Positions 34,481-41,241 of a DNA stretch of 41,241 bases are shown piece after piece. The number at the start of each line of letters is the position of its first letter. Positions within the stretch are counted from its first letter, which is position 1. The stretch is taken from the NCBI GenBank assembly GCA_947259175.1, contig CAMYKW010000046.1, positions 1 through 41,241 of the forward strand, read 5' to 3'. This stretch comes from an uncultured Gammaproteobacteria bacterium. Its GTDB lineage: Bacteria > Pseudomonadota > Gammaproteobacteria > Arenicellales > JAANXG01. The notes beneath the pieces are model-generated. The model saw only the letters and a program-made list of their open reading frames with translations. It searched no databases and was not told the origin of the DNA. The translations under genes were made by a program, and so were the position numbers.

Positions 34481-35185
34481 TCAGGCAAACTCTATAATCA
34501 CCCTTCGATTGAGCTTGCCTTTTTTCTCTATTTTTCTTACGTGCACCTTGCCGATTTCGACAGTAGACGAAACGTGGGTTCCGCCACAGGGCTGCAGGTC
34601 GAGTCCCTTGAAATTGACCAGGCGCACGCGACCGCTACCCATCGGCGGCTTCACCGACATGGTGCGAACCAACTCCGGATTGCGCTCGAGCTCCTCGTCC
34701 GTAATCCACTGCAGCTCCATCGGATGATCTTCCTGAATCAACATATTCAGGCGGTTTTCGATGTCCAGCTTATCCGGCGGATCCGGCAGGTCGAAGTCCA
34801 GGCGCGCGCTGCCGTCACGTATTGAGCCCCCGGTCACCGGGGCATCGATCACCGCGCATAGCACGTGCATGCAGCTGTGCATGCGCATCAGCCGGTAGCG
34901 TCGTTCCCAGTCAAGACGCAGAATAACATCTTCGCCAGCGGTCATCGCCGGAGAACCGGGCTCTGGAACGTGCAGATGTTCGCCATTCTCCCTGTCTTTG
35001 TGGGTGTCGATGATCACGACCTTACTGCGGTCCGCGCGAACAAACACCCCCGTATCTCCTGGTTGCCCGCCTCCCGTGGGGTAAAAAACGGTGCGATCGA
35101 CACAAATCCCGCGCTCATCGACACGGGTCACTCGCGCGTTGCATTCCTGCAAATACGCGTGGCTACGAAATAATTCTTCGGTCAT
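34481..35185 (-). CDS. Alanyl-tRNA editing protein (AlaX-type)
   Basis: 234 residues from ATG 35185, with GGTGG close in front; GTG 35191 is an alternative. A free-standing homologue of the AlaRS editing domain, which hydrolyses Ser-tRNA(Ala) (or Gly-tRNA(Ala)). N-terminal beta-barrel with FYPTGGGQPGDTG (about 37-49), the first zinc motif HSCMH (HxxxH, about 103), and the second zinc element in QPCGGTHVSSTVEIG (about 200). Both zinc half-sites intact, so it should be active. LRLDWERRYRLMRMHS is a standard bridge between the halves. Stands alone, convergent with the small peptide gene. Confidence 0.93.
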   Translation of the reverse strand: MTEELFRSHAYLQECNARVTRVDERGICVDRTVFYPTGGGQPGDTGVFVRADRSKVVIIDTHKDRENGEHLHVPEPGSPAMTAGEDVILRLDWERRYRLMRMHSCMHVLCAVIDAPVTGGSIRDGSARLDFDLPDPPDKLDIENRLNMLIQEDHPMELQWITDEELERNPELVRTMSVKPPMGSGRVRLVNFKGLDLQPCGGTHVSSTVEIGKVHVRKIEKKGKLNRRVIIEFA

Positions 35186-35425
35186 GGCCACCTAGCCTAA
35201 CACAGACCCCCGCCGGCAAAGGCTTTCGCTCAATTTTTCAGCAACTTGTGGCAAAAGCCGTGACACGGTCTAAACTAGCTAATTGCTGGGGCATGGTATC
35301 CCACGACGCCGTCTGTCTCCGGGGCCGGCCCACTGACCAGCGGGAGGGCTACCCATCAGGGAAACCGTACACAACGCAACACGTTCACTGGTACACCAGC
35401 TATAACGAGTCCAGCGGCAGCCAAA

Positions 35426-35722
35426 ATGCAAAAACCCGACAACGATCGACGTGAAACTGCGCGCCGCGACATAAGAACCCGGGTACGTCTGCGTATCGAC
35501 CAGACGGCAAATTACGAGAACGCGCACCTGGTCAACCTCGGCAGACTGGGTCTGTATCTGATGGCGCGGCGCAAATTGAAACTTGGGCAGGAAATTGAGA
35601 TCGTCGCACCCTCGGAGACGGATGAGGACCACATAAGGATCAAAGCAGAGGTGATACGCGAGGGACATCATCGCTGGTGGGGGCTGTTCAGCTACGGCTG
35701 CCGCATTCTGAGCACGCATTAA
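35426..35722 (+). CDS. PilZ-domain protein
   Basis: 98 residues forming a single PilZ domain, the c-di-GMP receptor fold. The Arg motif RRETARRDIRTRVRL at the N-terminus carries the RxxxR that grips c-di-GMP, but the second motif reads NLGRLG instead of (D/N)xSxxG, with glycine in place of serine. Such a change often leaves binding reduced. The C-terminal strand WWGLFSYGCRIL is as expected. Target unknown. It stands alone between the AlaX gene and the phosphodiesterase-like gene. Confidence 0.8.
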   Translation: MQKPDNDRRETARRDIRTRVRLRIDQTANYENAHLVNLGRLGLYLMARRKLKLGQEIEIVAPSETDEDHIRIKAEVIREGHHRWWGLFSYGCRILSTH

Positions 35723-35882
35723 TATCTTCGCACCGGTTCACGCGATACAGCCTCATAGATTCCTCGTCCGGCCGGTTGCCGGCCCGCGATACCTCGGCGC
35801 CATGCAACTGGCGATGAGAATGCCCCGCAGATAATGTATATTTGGATGGAATGTTGAGGTAACGCAGGCTAATCGGGACTAA

Positions 35883-36644
35883 ATGCAAATCCATGTTGTA
35901 GGTTGTGACGGCGGTGTTGCCCCCGGAAAGCAAACAACCTGTTTTCAACTCAGTGAGTCTCTTTGTATCGATGCGGGCAGCGTATGCGGAGGTTTGGATT
36001 TTAATGCGCAACGCAAGATCAGAGACATTTTCGTCAGCCACAGCCATCTGGATCACATCCGGGACCTGGGCTTTTTGGCCGACAACATGCTCACTGAAAC
36101 CAGCAGAATAAATTTACACGCACTGCCGGAGGTCAACCGCCTTCTAAAACAGCATTTTTTCAACAACTCCATCTGGCCGGACTTCACCAGAATTCCCTCT
36201 CCGCAAAATCCGTTCTACGTGCTTCACGACATCGAAGCTGAAACGAGATACCGCTTCGGTGAAATCTCAGTGCTCGCGGTACGCGTTGATCACGTGGTGC
36301 CTTCCACCGGATTCATCATAGAAGATCGGAACAGCGCCGTGGTCATCAGTGGTGACACCGGGCCCACGACGCGGCTTTGGCAGGTGTGCAAAGCATACGA
36401 GAATATCAGGGGATTCTTGGTGGAACTTGCTTTTCCCAATGCACTGCAGGAAATAGCAGACGCTTCTAAACATTTTACGCCGGCGACGCTGCAAAAAGAG
36501 TTAGCCAAATTCGCGCGAAAAGACACACCGATCGCGCTTTATCACATCAAGCCCAAATTCGCCGAGCAAATACGCGCGGAGATCGCCGCGCTGGACAATC
36601 CGGCGTTCAGGTTTTTACGAAACGGAGAACGTTTGCAGTTCTAG
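35883..36644 (+). CDS. Metallo-beta-lactamase-fold protein, candidate class II cAMP phosphodiesterase
   Basis: 253 residues. The fold is clear: VVGCDGGVAPGKQTTCF at the N-terminus, the di-metal motif SHSHLDHIRDLGFL (HxHLDH, about 53-58), later metal ligands in VDHVVPSTGFII (His, about 138) and ISGDTGPTTRLW (Asp, about 158), and ALYHIKPKF (His, about 220). HxHLDH with the STGF(I)I strand and GDTG is the pattern of class II cyclic nucleotide phosphodiesterases (PDE1/CpdP group) and close lactamase-fold relatives; a tRNase Z-like or other hydrolase cannot be excluded. If correct it would break down cAMP made by the cyclases nearby. No signal peptide is seen, so cytoplasmic. Confidence 0.75.
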   Translation: MQIHVVGCDGGVAPGKQTTCFQLSESLCIDAGSVCGGLDFNAQRKIRDIFVSHSHLDHIRDLGFLADNMLTETSRINLHALPEVNRLLKQHFFNNSIWPDFTRIPSPQNPFYVLHDIEAETRYRFGEISVLAVRVDHVVPSTGFIIEDRNSAVVISGDTGPTTRLWQVCKAYENIRGFLVELAFPNALQEIADASKHFTPATLQKELAKFARKDTPIALYHIKPKFAEQIRAEIAALDNPAFRFLRNGERLQF

Positions 36645-36694
36645 CCGCAATCAACGCACGCGCTGAGGTCAGCGACCGAATGGCCGATCATACG

Positions 36695-37465
36695 TCAACC
36701 GGGAACCGCGCAATCCTGCCGCTGCGTCGGATCATCGCGCAGAATATCAAACAGTTCGAGGGCGTCGTCACCCAGGGTGTTCAACTTTAAAATCGGGTCG
36801 TACCTAATAAACTTAGGCACTAACGCGACACAGGACAACTTGCTTTGGCTGGCATATAGCGTTTGCGGCGGTTCAATATTGACCACCTCATTTCCCTTCT
36901 TTCCAAATATCACTCCCTCGAATACCGACGCGTACAGTCCCGGCGGCACTCCGTCCAACGGGAACGGACATTCGGTCTTGATCAATTCGTATTGATCGTA
37001 TGTACCCTCTTCCAGTTCACATTCCGACTCGCAATACCTCGCCGAGTAGTCGGTTCCGCGAATTCCCAAGGATGCAACCGGAGTCTTCAATTTATAGGAT
37101 TCGGGCCGGCGTTTGGCGATGGCGCCGCTTAAGGCGCGCAGCCCGCCCTTTATCAAATTGAATTCGGCGGCCTCCGCACCCTCGGTGTCATCGAACTTGT
37201 CGATGACGAATTCCGTGCTGGGCCGTAAGGTAATTTTCGACTTGTCGTTGAGCCGGATGACCACAAATCCCTTTTTGGCGGTGGTGATCTTATCGCCCTG
37301 GAACACCTCGGAACCCTTTCCCAGAACTCGGGGCGGTTGGTCTGCAGCCTGTGCCGAGACCACTCCCTTGACGATCACCACCTGTCCCACCCCGCCCGCC
37401 GCAGTTGTGCTGGCGGCGAACAGCAGCAATACCAAGCTAAATCCGAGTCTTAATATGACACCCAC
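36695..37465 (-). CDS. Secreted FecR-domain protein
   Basis: 256 residues from GTG 37465, chosen because GAGGGGG sits 7-13 bases upstream, the protein then begins with a clean signal peptide (VILRLGFSLVLLLFAASTTAA), and it follows the transporter stop by 19 bases; the longer frame to 37759 would run far into the transporter gene. The FecR domain follows: GVGQVVIVKGVVSAQ, VFQGDKITTAKKGFVVIRLN, then DKSKITLRPSTEFVID and LKTPVASLGIRGTDYSARYC. The C-terminal half has several cysteines. Unlike FecR of iron uptake it has no anti-sigma region, so it is the secreted kind of FecR domain, probably cell-envelope-associated. Operon partner of the FhaC-type transporter. Confidence 0.85.
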   Translation of the reverse strand: MGVILRLGFSLVLLLFAASTTAAGGVGQVVIVKGVVSAQAADQPPRVLGKGSEVFQGDKITTAKKGFVVIRLNDKSKITLRPSTEFVIDKFDDTEGAEAAEFNLIKGGLRALSGAIAKRRPESYKLKTPVASLGIRGTDYSARYCESECELEEGTYDQYELIKTECPFPLDGVPPGLYASVFEGVIFGKKGNEVVNIEPPQTLYASQSKLSCVALVPKFIRYDPILKLNTLGDDALELFDILRDDPTQRQDCAVPG

Positions 37466-37484
37466 AGTGCACCCCCTCGACTCA

Positions 37485-39104
37485 TCAATGAATCCGGTAA
37501 AGTACGTTGAAATGAAATTTTTCATCCCCGTCTCGCGACCGGTCCGGAATCGTTTCGCTGACCCCGTCGAGCACGTGGCCAAAATAGAATCCGGCGCTGA
37601 GTCTTTTCTTCCACAGCCAGGTTGCGGCGAGTCCGGCACTGGACAGCGTCTCCGATTCAACTTCTCCCGGCAAGGCATTGAACCGCTTTCCATGCCCAAT
37701 GTCCACAAATACCCCCAGCCGGGTCTGGTACGGCAATAAGGGGCTCCATAGCTCGACATTGGCGCGATATCCCCGATCCACGGTCACCTCGCGCTCCTCG
37801 AAACCCCGTAATGAGTAGAGTCCGCCGAGGCCGAATTGTTCCCCAGGAATCAGCGGTTCGTCCGCTTCCTGGGCGTTGATCTTCACCGCCAGCATGTACT
37901 TCTTGGGCAGATTGTACCGCGCCTCGCCGCCGACCCGGATCGCCCACCAATTATCATCCGCACCGCTGCGGGTCGCGGCATAGGCTAGCCGGTTGTTGAA
38001 TGAGCCGCCGCTGATGTTGCGGTAATAGCCGCCGTAGAACGAAATGCTGAGTTTGTCTCCATCCCAGTCGCCGACATACTGCAACGACAGTGGTCGGCTG
38101 CGAACATCCACGCCGATCGGCGTGCCGGAGAAATCCACTTCGTTGTCGAACAGCTTGTCGTCGATCTCCAGCATGGCACTGTGCCGGTACCCGCCGATCT
38201 TGTCGAAAGCCTGTGAATAACGAGCGCCGTAAAATTCGCCGCTTGCGGCAACATCGAAGAAATCCGCAACGATCCCGCTGTCTACGTCCGATCTCACCGC
38301 GAACAGACCCAGCTTGCCGGCGATCTGATACATTGGTATCTCATAATTCACGCCGAACTGTCTGACGTCTTCCCGCTTTTCGGCGGATGTCGTAAATGTG
38401 AGACTCACCTGGTGGTCGAGTTGAAATACGTTATCGTGCCTGAATCCGATTCCCAAGCGCGTGTCCCCCGAACTTTCATTACCGGTATTGTTGGTCCACG
38501 CGAATGTCTGATGAGGTTTCCGGTCTACGACCTTGAGCTCGGCAACCACATCTGTCTTCTGCTCACCCCAGGCGAACGTCAGTGAGGTTCGTTTGGAGGG
38601 GTTCCTGTTGGCAACCGCCAGCGCACGGGACAAGGTCTTGGTGTTGGGAGATTCGCCTATCCGCAGTTGCGGCAGGCTGTGCAAAACATTCTCCTCCGAA
38701 AAGAACTTGTTGCCGCTGACGACGATTTTTCCCAGGTCGAATTTAACAACCGTCACGCGAATCGACTCGCTGGTCAAGATTTGCGGAGGCAGGATCACGC
38801 GATAAAAGCTCAAACCCTGGTCGCGAATACGATTCTCCAGGATCCTGGCCGCCTCACTCAGCCGCTCCAGATCCGTGTGCGTGCCCAGAAATGGTGTAAG
38901 CAGACGCTGCGTTTCGCGTTCCGATAACGGGTTTGGGCCTTCGACGACAAACGCTTTGACATCAAACGAGATGTCTTGCGTCCACGCTACCGGGCTCAAT
39001 AAGGCCGCTATGATGACGATCAAAGCACGCAATGGGCTGTCAACTTTGAATGTTGGGTATCGGAACGATGAGTTAGAGAAGAGCGCTGTTCTCGATTTGC
39101 GCAC
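37485..39104 (-). CDS. FhaC/ShlB-type outer-membrane transporter (two-partner secretion or BamA-like)
   Basis: 539 residues with signal peptide (ALIVIIAALLSPVAWTQD). POTRA region: ISFDVKAFVVEGPNPLSERE and ILPPQILTSESIRVTVVKFD, with FSEENVLHSLPQLRIGESPN. The C-terminal ~340 residues are a 16-strand beta-barrel rich in alternating aromatic residues, with the plug motif LYSLRGFEER (LRGF, about 436) typical of the FhaC/TpsB loop L6. TpsB proteins export a large partner (TpsA) protein; no such hemagglutinin-like gene lies in the window, only FecR, so the cargo is unknown. Barrel ends with an aromatic/histidine residue (FNVLYRIH). Divergent from the cyclase gene. Confidence 0.9.
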   Translation of the reverse strand: MRKSRTALFSNSSFRYPTFKVDSPLRALIVIIAALLSPVAWTQDISFDVKAFVVEGPNPLSERETQRLLTPFLGTHTDLERLSEAARILENRIRDQGLSFYRVILPPQILTSESIRVTVVKFDLGKIVVSGNKFFSEENVLHSLPQLRIGESPNTKTLSRALAVANRNPSKRTSLTFAWGEQKTDVVAELKVVDRKPHQTFAWTNNTGNESSGDTRLGIGFRHDNVFQLDHQVSLTFTTSAEKREDVRQFGVNYEIPMYQIAGKLGLFAVRSDVDSGIVADFFDVAASGEFYGARYSQAFDKIGGYRHSAMLEIDDKLFDNEVDFSGTPIGVDVRSRPLSLQYVGDWDGDKLSISFYGGYYRNISGGSFNNRLAYAATRSGADDNWWAIRVGGEARYNLPKKYMLAVKINAQEADEPLIPGEQFGLGGLYSLRGFEEREVTVDRGYRANVELWSPLLPYQTRLGVFVDIGHGKRFNALPGEVESETLSSAGLAATWLWKKRLSAGFYFGHVLDGVSETIPDRSRDGDEKFHFNVLYRIH

Positions 39105-39196
39105 AGCTTTCGCCTGAAAGGCAATTTTGCCAGTATAACGCGCTTAAATACAGGTATTATTGCTCCGTCATGTAACGCGATCAGCCGCCGAGCTTT
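39105..39196. promoter_or_regulatory. Divergent intergenic region between transporter and CHASE2-cyclase
   Basis: Only 92 bases separate the two start codons, so the promoters of both transcripts must overlap or sit close together here. This would allow coordinated control. The stretch is AT-richer than the flanking genes. No specific operator identified. Confidence 0.5.
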
Positions 39197-41241
39197 ATGA
39201 GAGGATATCTTTTCCGCGCCATTGCAGGTTTGGTGATCGTCACCGCGCTCATATTGACCGCCGCAGGTCAAATCGATCTCAGGTTTGTTCGCCACCTGGA
39301 ACGATGGGCGTATGACTGGAAGGTACGCATCTTCAGCGATCCGGAAATCGATCCGCGCATTATCATAATCGACATTGACGAGGCCAGCCTGAGCAAGGAA
39401 GGCCACTGGCCATGGCCACGCGGGAAGCTGAGCAAGCTGGTACGAAACCTGTTTGATATCTATGCGGTCGATACGCTGGCGTTCGATGTGGTATTCGCGG
39501 AAGCGGAGACCATCAATCCGCTGTTGACCTTGCGTCAGATCTGCGCGGACGACGGCGACCAGACGTGCGTGGACTTTATTACCAGCCTCGACGGTAGATT
39601 CAAACCGGACCAGGTGTTCGCGAATGAAATCTCCAAACACCAGGTTGTTCTCGGTTATTACTTCACCACTGCGGATGGTGAGCAGCCGACAACCGGGATG
39701 CTGCCTGCGCCGCTGTTCCCCGGCACGGCCAAGTTATCAGATAAGACTCTGGCGCCCCGGGCCACCGGCTATACGGCCAATCTGCCGGTCCTTCAGGGTG
39801 AGGCCCTGGGGGCGGGATTTTTTTCCAATCCCCTGGTGGACGAGGACGGTGTATTCCGGCGCGTGCCGCTGCTGCACGAGTATGACGGCGCGTTGTACGA
39901 GTCACTGGCATTGGCCACCGCCAGAACCTATCTCGCCACACCGGTGGAAGTGCGCATGGCTCAAGCGGAACAGGATTCAGGGTATACGCCGCTGGAAGCG
40001 CTTGCCATTGGCCCGGTCACCGTCGGTTTGGATGAAAACGCCGCCGCGCTGATTCCGTATCGTGGCCCCCAGGGCAGCTTTCGCTATATTTCCGCCCACG
40101 ACGTGCTCAATGAGACGGTAGAAAATCCGGATGATCTGGCCGCTACCGTGGTCCTGGTCGGCGCCACCGCGGTCGGCCTCATGGATACACGGGCGACTCC
40201 GGTACAAAGCGTGTACCCCGGTGTCGAGGTGCACGCAAACATAATCAGCGGCATCATGGACGAAAGCTTCAAGAACAAACCCGCCTACATGCTCGCGGTG
40301 GAAATCATTCTGTTGCTGGTGTTGGGCTTAGCTCTCGCCTTGCTGCTGCCGGCGCTGACACCCGTTTGGATGACCGCGGCATTCGTCCTGGCCCTGAGCC
40401 TGGTATCGGGATTGAGCCTGTATCTCTGGCAACAGCAAGACATCGTGATGCCGGTGGCCAAGTCATTACTCACCATCTTTGCACTGTACATCGTCAATGC
40501 CACCTATGGATTTTTCATCGAGTCCCGAACCAAGCAACAGCTTGGCAGGCGTTTCGGTCAATACGTGCCGCCGGAGCTGGTTACAGAAATGAGCAAGAAT
40601 CCGACGCGCTATTCCCTGGAAGCGGAAAAACGTGACATGACGGTTCTGTTTACCGACGTCCGTGGATTCACCACAATTTCAGAGGGACTGAATCCCCAGG
40701 AATTGTCCGATTTGATGAACACGTTTTTGACCGAGATGACCACCATCGTGCACAAGCACCGCGGTACCATCGATAAGTATATGGGCGATGCGATGATGGC
40801 GTTTTGGGGGGCACCGGTGCCGGATGCCGGTCATGCGGTTCACGCCGTCGAGGCCGCCATGGAGATGATTGTCAACCTGGCCACGGTCAACGAGAAGTTT
40901 CATGAACGAGGATGGCCCGATATCGATGTGGGTGTCGGCGTCAATACCGGGGAGATGAGTGTCGGCAACATGGGCTCCGAGTTCCGCATGGCGTACACGG
41001 TTATGGGAGACGCGGTAAATCTTGGCTCGCGGTTGGAGGGACTGACGAAACAATACGGCACGCGGATCATAGTGAGTGAATCGACCGCGGTCGCGGTGCC
41101 GGAGTTTCTGTATCGCGAGATCGATCGCGTCAGGGTCAAAGGTAAATCCGAACCGGTAACAATCTTCGAGCCACTGGGCCCGGCCGCGGAGGTGGACGCG
41201 GAACTTACCGATGAGATCGAACAACTGCGAAAAGCGCTGGC
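39197..41241 (+). CDS. CHASE2 domain-class III adenylyl cyclase (3' partial)
   Basis: At least 681 codons, cut by the right edge. ATG 39197 begins MRGYLFRAIAGLVIVTALIL, one membrane helix. The CHASE2 sensor follows (RWAYDWKVRIFSDPEIDPRI; IIDIDEASLSKEGHWPWPRG; FSNPLVDEDGVFRRVPLL; YRGPQGSFRYISAHDVL; VLVGATAVGLMDTRATPV), exposed outside the membrane in this family. Three helices (YMLAVEIILLLVLGLALALLLPAL onwards) lead to the cyclase: FGQYVPPELV, TVLFTDVRGFTTIS (first metal Asp), IDKYMGDAMMAFWGAP (second Asp and base-selecting Lys), YTVMGDAVNLGSRLEGLT (Asn/Arg transition-state pair). Ready to make cAMP, or cGMP, on an envelope signal. Divergent from the FhaC and FecR genes. Confidence 0.93.
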   Translation, partial: MRGYLFRAIAGLVIVTALILTAAGQIDLRFVRHLERWAYDWKVRIFSDPEIDPRIIIIDIDEASLSKEGHWPWPRGKLSKLVRNLFDIYAVDTLAFDVVFAEAETINPLLTLRQICADDGDQTCVDFITSLDGRFKPDQVFANEISKHQVVLGYYFTTADGEQPTTGMLPAPLFPGTAKLSDKTLAPRATGYTANLPVLQGEALGAGFFSNPLVDEDGVFRRVPLLHEYDGALYESLALATARTYLATPVEVRMAQAEQDSGYTPLEALAIGPVTVGLDENAAALIPYRGPQGSFRYISAHDVLNETVENPDDLAATVVLVGATAVGLMDTRATPVQSVYPGVEVHANIISGIMDESFKNKPAYMLAVEIILLLVLGLALALLLPALTPVWMTAAFVLALSLVSGLSLYLWQQQDIVMPVAKSLLTIFALYIVNATYGFFIESRTKQQLGRRFGQYVPPELVTEMSKNPTRYSLEAEKRDMTVLFTDVRGFTTISEGLNPQELSDLMNTFLTEMTTIVHKHRGTIDKYMGDAMMAFWGAPVPDAGHAVHAVEAAMEMIVNLATVNEKFHERGWPDIDVGVGVNTGEMSVGNMGSEFRMAYTVMGDAVNLGSRLEGLTKQYGTRIIVSESTAVAVPEFLYREIDRVRVKGKSEPVTIFEPLGPAAEVDAELTDEIEQLRKAL

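Noticed and set aside
36695-37759. FecR protein starting at 37759 or 37525
   Set aside because: These starts overlap the transporter gene and put the signal peptide deep inside; GTG 37465 has a GAGGGGG site and a clean signal peptide.

Overview
The window looks like chromosomal DNA of a free-living gammaproteobacterium, probably from a saline, alkaline or sediment habitat. This is inference from gene content: a PhaAB-type Mrp Na+/H+ antiporter, a glucosylglycerate (compatible solute) operon, UbiG, RhlE, two CspA-like proteins, a gammaproteobacterial-style RpoD and a BLUF-cyclase closest in layout to that of Beggiatoa. No rRNA, tRNA, CRISPR array, prophage or intact insertion sequence is visible.

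Layout. 1-5570: mrp operon (AB fusion cut by the left edge, then C, D, E, F, G). 5571-12300: a loose, partly decayed region with a frameshifted GAF-cyclase relic, a transglutaminase-like protein, a secreted seven-repeat cysteine protein, small ORFs, a nonsense-interrupted membrane hydrolase-like relic, an epimerase, a small membrane protein, an integrase fragment and a collapsed photolyase gene. 12303-14064: an SDR and a BLUF-adenylyl cyclase that matches photoactivated cyclase bPAC at all the key positions I could check. 14203-17320: ftsH, a ubiG-like methyltransferase and a small acidic protein. 17573-21376: a perfect palindrome, then a two-gene operon with a class II glutamine amidotransferase and a 922-residue protein joining two cyclic-nucleotide-binding domains to a cysteine-desulfurase-like PLP enzyme. 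21581-22300: an AbiEi antitoxin relic, a palindromic interspersed repeat and a small basic protein. 22362-27156: RNA/cold-response block (rhlE, RRM protein, csp, rpoD, csp), all on the minus strand. 27387-32119: a GFA-type zinc protein and the glucosylglycerate operon (phosphatase, synthase, phosphorylase). 32420-35722: second repeat copy, retropepsin-like protease, thiamine-binding protein, hairpin array with a 31-residue membrane peptide, AlaX editing protein, PilZ protein. 35883-41241: metallo-beta-lactamase-fold protein resembling class II cAMP phosphodiesterases, FecR protein and FhaC-type transporter, divergent from a CHASE2-adenylyl cyclase cut by the right edge.

Two themes stand out. 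First, cyclic-nucleotide signalling is dense: a light-type cyclase, a CHASE2 cyclase, a dead GAF-cyclase, a possible cAMP phosphodiesterase and a cNMP-binding enzyme fusion. A light-to-cAMP-to-sulfur/PLP enzyme circuit is a testable but unproven idea. Second, at least five gene relics (GAF-cyclase, hydrolase, integrase, photolyase, AbiEi) show active erosion of accessory genes between intact core operons.
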